Below are positions 41,193 through 43,459 of a stretch of DNA of 43,459 bases, piece by piece; positions within the stretch are counted from its first letter, which is position 1; each line of letters begins with the position of its first letter. The position numbers and the translations under genes were made by a program. The notes beneath the pieces are model-generated. The model made no database searches, was not told the origin of the DNA, and saw only the letters and a list, made by a program, of their open reading frames with translations. Origin of the DNA: an uncultured Colwellia sp. (GTDB lineage: Bacteria > Pseudomonadota > Gammaproteobacteria > Enterobacterales > Alteromonadaceae); the NCBI GenBank assembly GCA_913057925.1, contig CAJXPG010000014.1, positions 1-43,459 on the forward strand, written 5' to 3'.

Positions 41193-41672
41193 TCAACTCG
41201 TTAAATCATTTATACGCCTATAAAAGAACTCCTTTTCCTTCTGATAAGACTCTTTGTCGAAGGGGTACTTAGCATGTAAATCTTTTTTAATCTGATTTAA
41301 TTCGGTAATTAATTCTATGTTACCTTGCATCACCTTAACGAAATGAAAGTGTTTCAATGCATTTGCATTATCAGTTTGGTAAATATGTAAATGGGTTTTT
41401 CTTTGTTTTTTAGTAAAATACTCTCTCCCTGAAATACCATATTCACCTTTATATACATACCCAAGGTTAATAATACTTTGATTTAAGAGTGAAACTTCCG
41501 AAATATTCTTTACAATGCCTAAAAGATCAATGCAATCTTTCGCATATAGTCCTTTGATCGCAGTTGAACCGATATGAAAAATTTCAATTTCTCCTTCATA
41601 GGCAGAAATTATCGAGTTTTTCTCTTTTTCAAACTCAGATATCCATTCATCATTGTGCGGAAATAAATACAT
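41193..41672 (-). CDS. GrpB-family protein
   Basis: I place the start at 41672 (MYLFPHNDEWISEFEKEK), where GrpB proteins begin. The frame is open to 41723 but that part overlaps the attC-like site. The family signature FHIGSTAIKGLYAKDCIDLLGIV matches the GrpB pattern GSTxVxGLxAKPxIDI, a nucleotidyltransferase-like fold. Later RKTHLHIYQ and FHFVKVM are typical. The 159-residue length is near normal. Function is unknown. GrpB genes are frequent integron cassettes. Confidence 0.87.
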   Translation of the reverse strand: MYLFPHNDEWISEFEKEKNSIISAYEGEIEIFHIGSTAIKGLYAKDCIDLLGIVKNISEVSLLNQSIINLGYVYKGEYGISGREYFTKKQRKTHLHIYQTDNANALKHFHFVKVMQGNIELITELNQIKKDLHAKYPFDKESYQKEKEFFYRRINDLTS

Positions 41673-41691
41673 AATTAGAGAGTGCTCTAGT

Positions 41692-41773
41692 GCACATAAC
41701 GGGCTAAGTAATGGTTGGTCCAAGTACCTGAAGCATTAACAAAGGCCAACTGTTTTTTGTCCGTTATATGTGC
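41692..41773 (-). repeat. Best attC-like (integron cassette) site, 82 bp
   Basis: The ends are inverted: GCACATAACGG at 41692-41702 and CCGTTATATGTGC at 41761-41773. Inside lies a second inverted pair, GTTGGTCC (41714-41721) and GGCCAAC (41754-41760), with one unpaired base, as in attC L boxes. Read on the minus strand it ends GCCCGTTATGTGC, matching an R' core (GTT). It sits just after the stop of one gene and just before the next. The 17 bases at 41763-41779 match 42315-42331 at 16 positions. Confidence 0.5.
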
Positions 41774-41782
41774 TTTTGATGA

Positions 41783-42247
41783 TTAAAACTGATAACCAGC
41801 TTGAATAAAAGCGCCTGTTTCACTTTCTTCGCTGCCCTTTCCCGTTAGAAGATTAAAGCCAATATTGAAACCCGACTGATCAATACCACTAAAAAAGTAA
41901 GTGTAACCTAATCCGCCACCGTAAATCGGATCATGGCCATCGAAAGTCCTTTCAGTGCCAACAGCTCCAACGTATAGGTTTATACCATGGTTTTTACTTT
42001 GAAAATCAAATAGGTCTGTAGTTATCCAGCCAAGACCCAAACCGTAAGTAGTACTACTGCCGCTTATTTGCATAATTCCAGCCGAAACATACTTTATATC
42101 AACGTCAGACTGAAACCCTGCATTCATGCCAAGTCCACCATACATCGCGCCAACGCCAAGACCCAAAGTATAATTATTGTCAGCTAATGGCTGCGGTGAA
42201 AAAGCTAAGGCAATAGAAAGTAATGATGATTTATAGATAATATTCAA
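41783..42247 (-). CDS. Outer-membrane beta-barrel-like protein, 154 aa
   Basis: The start is TTG behind a strong AAGGAG ribosome site. A signal peptide (residues 1-22, ending PLADN) precedes alternating polar/hydrophobic strands rich in Gly and Tyr (NYTLGLGVGAMYGGLG, TTYGLGLGWITTDL, GGGLGYTYFF). The chain ends in Phe (FIQAGYQF), the usual outer-membrane barrel terminus. About eight strands would fit. No specific family is recognised. It lies between two attC-like sites, so it may be a single-gene cassette. Confidence 0.75.
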   Translation of the reverse strand: MNIIYKSSLLSIALAFSPQPLADNNYTLGLGVGAMYGGLGMNAGFQSDVDIKYVSAGIMQISGSSTTYGLGLGWITTDLFDFQSKNHGINLYVGAVGTERTFDGHDPIYGGGLGYTYFFSGIDQSGFNIGFNLLTGKGSEESETGAFIQAGYQF

Positions 42248-42277
42248 ACGTGCTCCTTACGTTTTAGTTTTAGTTTT

Positions 42278-42325
42278 ATACATTCCGCGATAGTAAGAGG
42301 TTTTTTACTCGCTTGTTATATGTGC
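42278..42325 (-). repeat. attC-like imperfect palindrome, degenerate
   Basis: GTTATATGTGC at 42315-42325 is the same boundary motif as at 41763-41773. The left arm carries ATACATtccGCGAtaGTAA, pairing imperfectly with the right arm through ACAT, GCGA and GTAA. The distal GTT core is missing. It follows directly on the upstream lipoprotein stop codon. Confidence 0.4.
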
Positions 42326-42570
42326 TATTGAACCGTGTGATCTTTAATAGATTTAGTTATAGCGTCAACTTGCTCTTGTTTTCTTTTTCGGCAGTTTACT
42401 CTATCTTCAGCATGACCTTGCTCACACTTTGAGGCGGCATTATTACTTTTAAGTACACCTAAAGCAATCTCGCCAAGACTCCCTGAACGCGCTTGAGAGC
42501 TTTGATTTTTTGAATCAAGATCAGCGCAAGAACATAGAAAGAAAGCTAGGATTAATGTTAAATACTTCAT
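42325..42570 (-). CDS. Small lipoprotein, 81 aa
   Basis: The frame is open further upstream, but I place the start at 42570 (MKYLTLILAFFLCSCADLDS). This gives a proper lipoprotein leader with cysteine 15 in FLCSC, and keeps the start outside the attC-like segment 42593-42664. The mature part is short and polar, with a Lys/Glu-rich helix (RKRKQEQVDAITKSIKDH). It has three further cysteines. No family recognised. Confidence 0.55.
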   Translation of the reverse strand: MKYLTLILAFFLCSCADLDSKNQSSQARSGSLGEIALGVLKSNNAASKCEQGHAEDRVNCRKRKQEQVDAITKSIKDHTVQ

Positions 42571-42592
42571 CAGTGAAGTAACCGCCCATGTA

Positions 42593-42664
42593 CTTATAAT
42601 GCCTATTAAGCGACAAATAATTGTTGGATAAAATAAGTGAGGAAAGAACAACAAGCCAACTAAT
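42593..42664 (-). repeat. attC-like imperfect palindrome
   Basis: On the minus strand AGTTGGCTTGTTG is followed about 20 bases later by CCAACAATTATTTG, and the site ends CGCTTAATAGGCATTATAAG. The GTTGG/CCAAC pair and its flanks parallel the site at 41692-41773. The R' core is ATTATAA rather than GTTATAA. Confidence 0.35.
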
Positions 42665-42719
42665 TTTTCCATTAGAAGTTCTTGATAGAGCTTTAGCTCA
42701 CCACAAGAATAATATAGTT

Positions 42720-42926
42720 TTATTCCTTAAATAGAATGTCAGAGTATACAACTTTATTGGTATTACTAATGGGTGATTGCGCTATGAAGCCAACCTTGAT
42801 TGCCTTTGGAGTCGTTAAACTAAAAGATCTTAGATATGACCACTCCTGACCACTTTCGGAATAAAGAAAGGTAAACGTGTTTTTTTTTCTTACTATTTTA
42901 AGGTATATATAATTGTTCTTAACCAA
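42720..42926 (-). pseudogene. DUF1349 C-terminal fragment
   Basis: The 68 residues (LKIVRKKNTFTFLYSESGQEWS, then KVGFIAQSPISNTNKVVYSD) match only the C-terminal third of DUF1349 proteins, a concanavalin-like beta-sandwich of about 180-200 residues. Only TTG could start it. In-frame codons continue upstream to a stop at about 42979 without the missing domain part. It is therefore a remnant, perhaps a gene cut by recombination at the attC-like segment 42975-43005. Confidence 0.65.
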
Positions 42927-42974
42927 ATAGTGATAAGCATCATCACTCTGTAGGGAGTGAGGGAGTCCAATTAT

Positions 42975-43005
42975 CTGTTAGTCCCGCTTTAATTGCTTGT
43001 AGGCT
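42975..43005 (-). repeat. Half attC-like site downstream of DUF4345 gene
   Basis: On the minus strand AGCCTACAAGCAATTAAAGC followed by GGGAC resembles the left (R''-L'') half of an attC site. No matching right half is visible; the DUF1349 fragment follows directly. A deletion could have removed it. Confidence 0.35.
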
Positions 43006-43020
43006 ATGACAATAACCAAG

Positions 43021-43410
43021 CTATTCCGGTTGCTTAAATACCCAGTAAGCAATAGGTACAAGAGCAAATTCTAACCCTATATAAAGAAGTAGAATCGGTT
43101 GTGGAACGCCATCGACGAAGTAACTTATAACTCTGCCAATGACCAAGCCCCCTGTGAACACTATTACAGTAACCAATGCAGGATTTCTGTAAGACTTATT
43201 AAAAGCAGAGAATAACCAAAATAATCCAAGCGCTATATAAAGGCACATTACAGCTCGTAATATATGTGCAATATTTAAATCAAGAGTTTCTATGCCAAGG
43301 AAAGTAGAAGCAAACCAATTAGGGGAAATACCATAAGCTAGGGCAATAGGAATTACAGCAAAGAATGCAAAAATCAAAAAGTTTTTCTTTATATTTTTCA
43401 TGTTAATCAT
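43021..43410 (-). CDS. DUF4345 family membrane protein
   Basis: The protein has four hydrophobic helices and DUF4345 features: IPIALAYGISPNWFASTFLG, the helix LNIAHILRAVMCLYIALGLFWL, and GLVIGRVISYFVDGVPQPILLLYIGLE. Function is unknown. The start is ambiguous between 43410 (MINMKN) and 43401 (MKNIKKN), and its ribosome site is cut off by the adapter. The open frame runs on into adapter, but those extra residues are artefact. DUF4345 genes are common integron cassettes. Confidence 0.85.
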   Translation of the reverse strand: MINMKNIKKNFLIFAFFAVIPIALAYGISPNWFASTFLGIETLDLNIAHILRAVMCLYIALGLFWLFSAFNKSYRNPALVTVIVFTGGLVIGRVISYFVDGVPQPILLLYIGLEFALVPIAYWVFKQPE

Positions 43411-43459
43411 CTGTCTCTTATACACATCTGACGCTGCCGACGATCTACTCTGTGTAGAT
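43411..43459 (-). other. Nextera sequencing adapter with i5 index (artefact)
   Basis: The end is CTGTCTCTTATACACATCT followed by GACGCTGCCGACGA, the reverse of the Nextera read-1 arm. The next eight bases TCTACTCT read as the inverse of index AGAGTAGA, and GTGTAGAT is the flow-cell side. None of this is genomic. Confidence 0.97.

Noticed and set aside
43411-43425. MYKRQ N-terminus of the DUF4345 protein
   Set aside because: These five codons lie in the adapter.

Overview
The window is one bacterial contig whose native sequence runs from about base 32 to 43410; both ends carry Illumina Nextera adapter. Protein content and the low G+C suggest a marine gammaproteobacterium of the Alteromonadales, most likely Colwelliaceae (Colwellia/Thalassotalea-like). 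This rests on gene content recalled from memory (bioBFCD/bioA, YdjA-SppA-AnsA, YeaC, DUF3297, DUF4144), not on a search. No rRNA, tRNA, phage, IS transposase or CRISPR array was seen.

Left part (0.1-3.3 kb): a small zinc-ribbon protein, a stand-alone EAL-domain c-di-GMP phosphodiesterase with a near-perfect Fur box upstream, and a divergent FtsZ paralogue outside any division cluster. Then comes a stretch of degenerate GAGTTACC-type repeats leading into an orphan HicB antitoxin. The biotin region (3.5-8.8 kb) has bioB-bioF-bioC-bioD on the minus strand and bioA diverging from it, with a candidate BirA operator over the shared promoter region.

Core middle part (8.9-31.3 kb): asnS; the YdjA-type nitroreductase, SppA and AnsA (an E. 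coli-like neighbourhood with an EamA transporter and a DoxX protein between); a secreted 2H-phosphoesterase-like protein; a 1098-residue beta-propeller/amidohydrolase fusion; a run of small enzymes; a 956-residue DUF349 protein in an apparent operon with a YeaC homologue; an AGCS sodium:amino-acid symporter; and an M14 carboxypeptidase of the cytosolic type. Most of these units are closed by clear intrinsic terminators.

Right part (31.4-43.4 kb): about 25 small genes, almost all on the minus strand, loosely spaced, many encoding lipoproteins, small membrane proteins, GNAT enzymes, NTF2-like, MAPEG, GrpB, DUF1428 and DUF4345 proteins. Several intergenic gaps hold related imperfect palindromes that look like integron attC (cassette recombination) sites, most clearly at 41692-41773. 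I propose that at least the outer part (about 35-43.4 kb) is a sedentary or decaying integron cassette array whose integrase would lie beyond the right contig end. This is inference: no integrase is in view, and two plus-strand genes interrupt the pattern.

Short interspersed repeats also occur: an approximately 89-bp element at 32-120 and 28298-28386 with a partial copy near 22966, and a 21-23 bp motif at four places. The left contig end falls inside one of these repeats.
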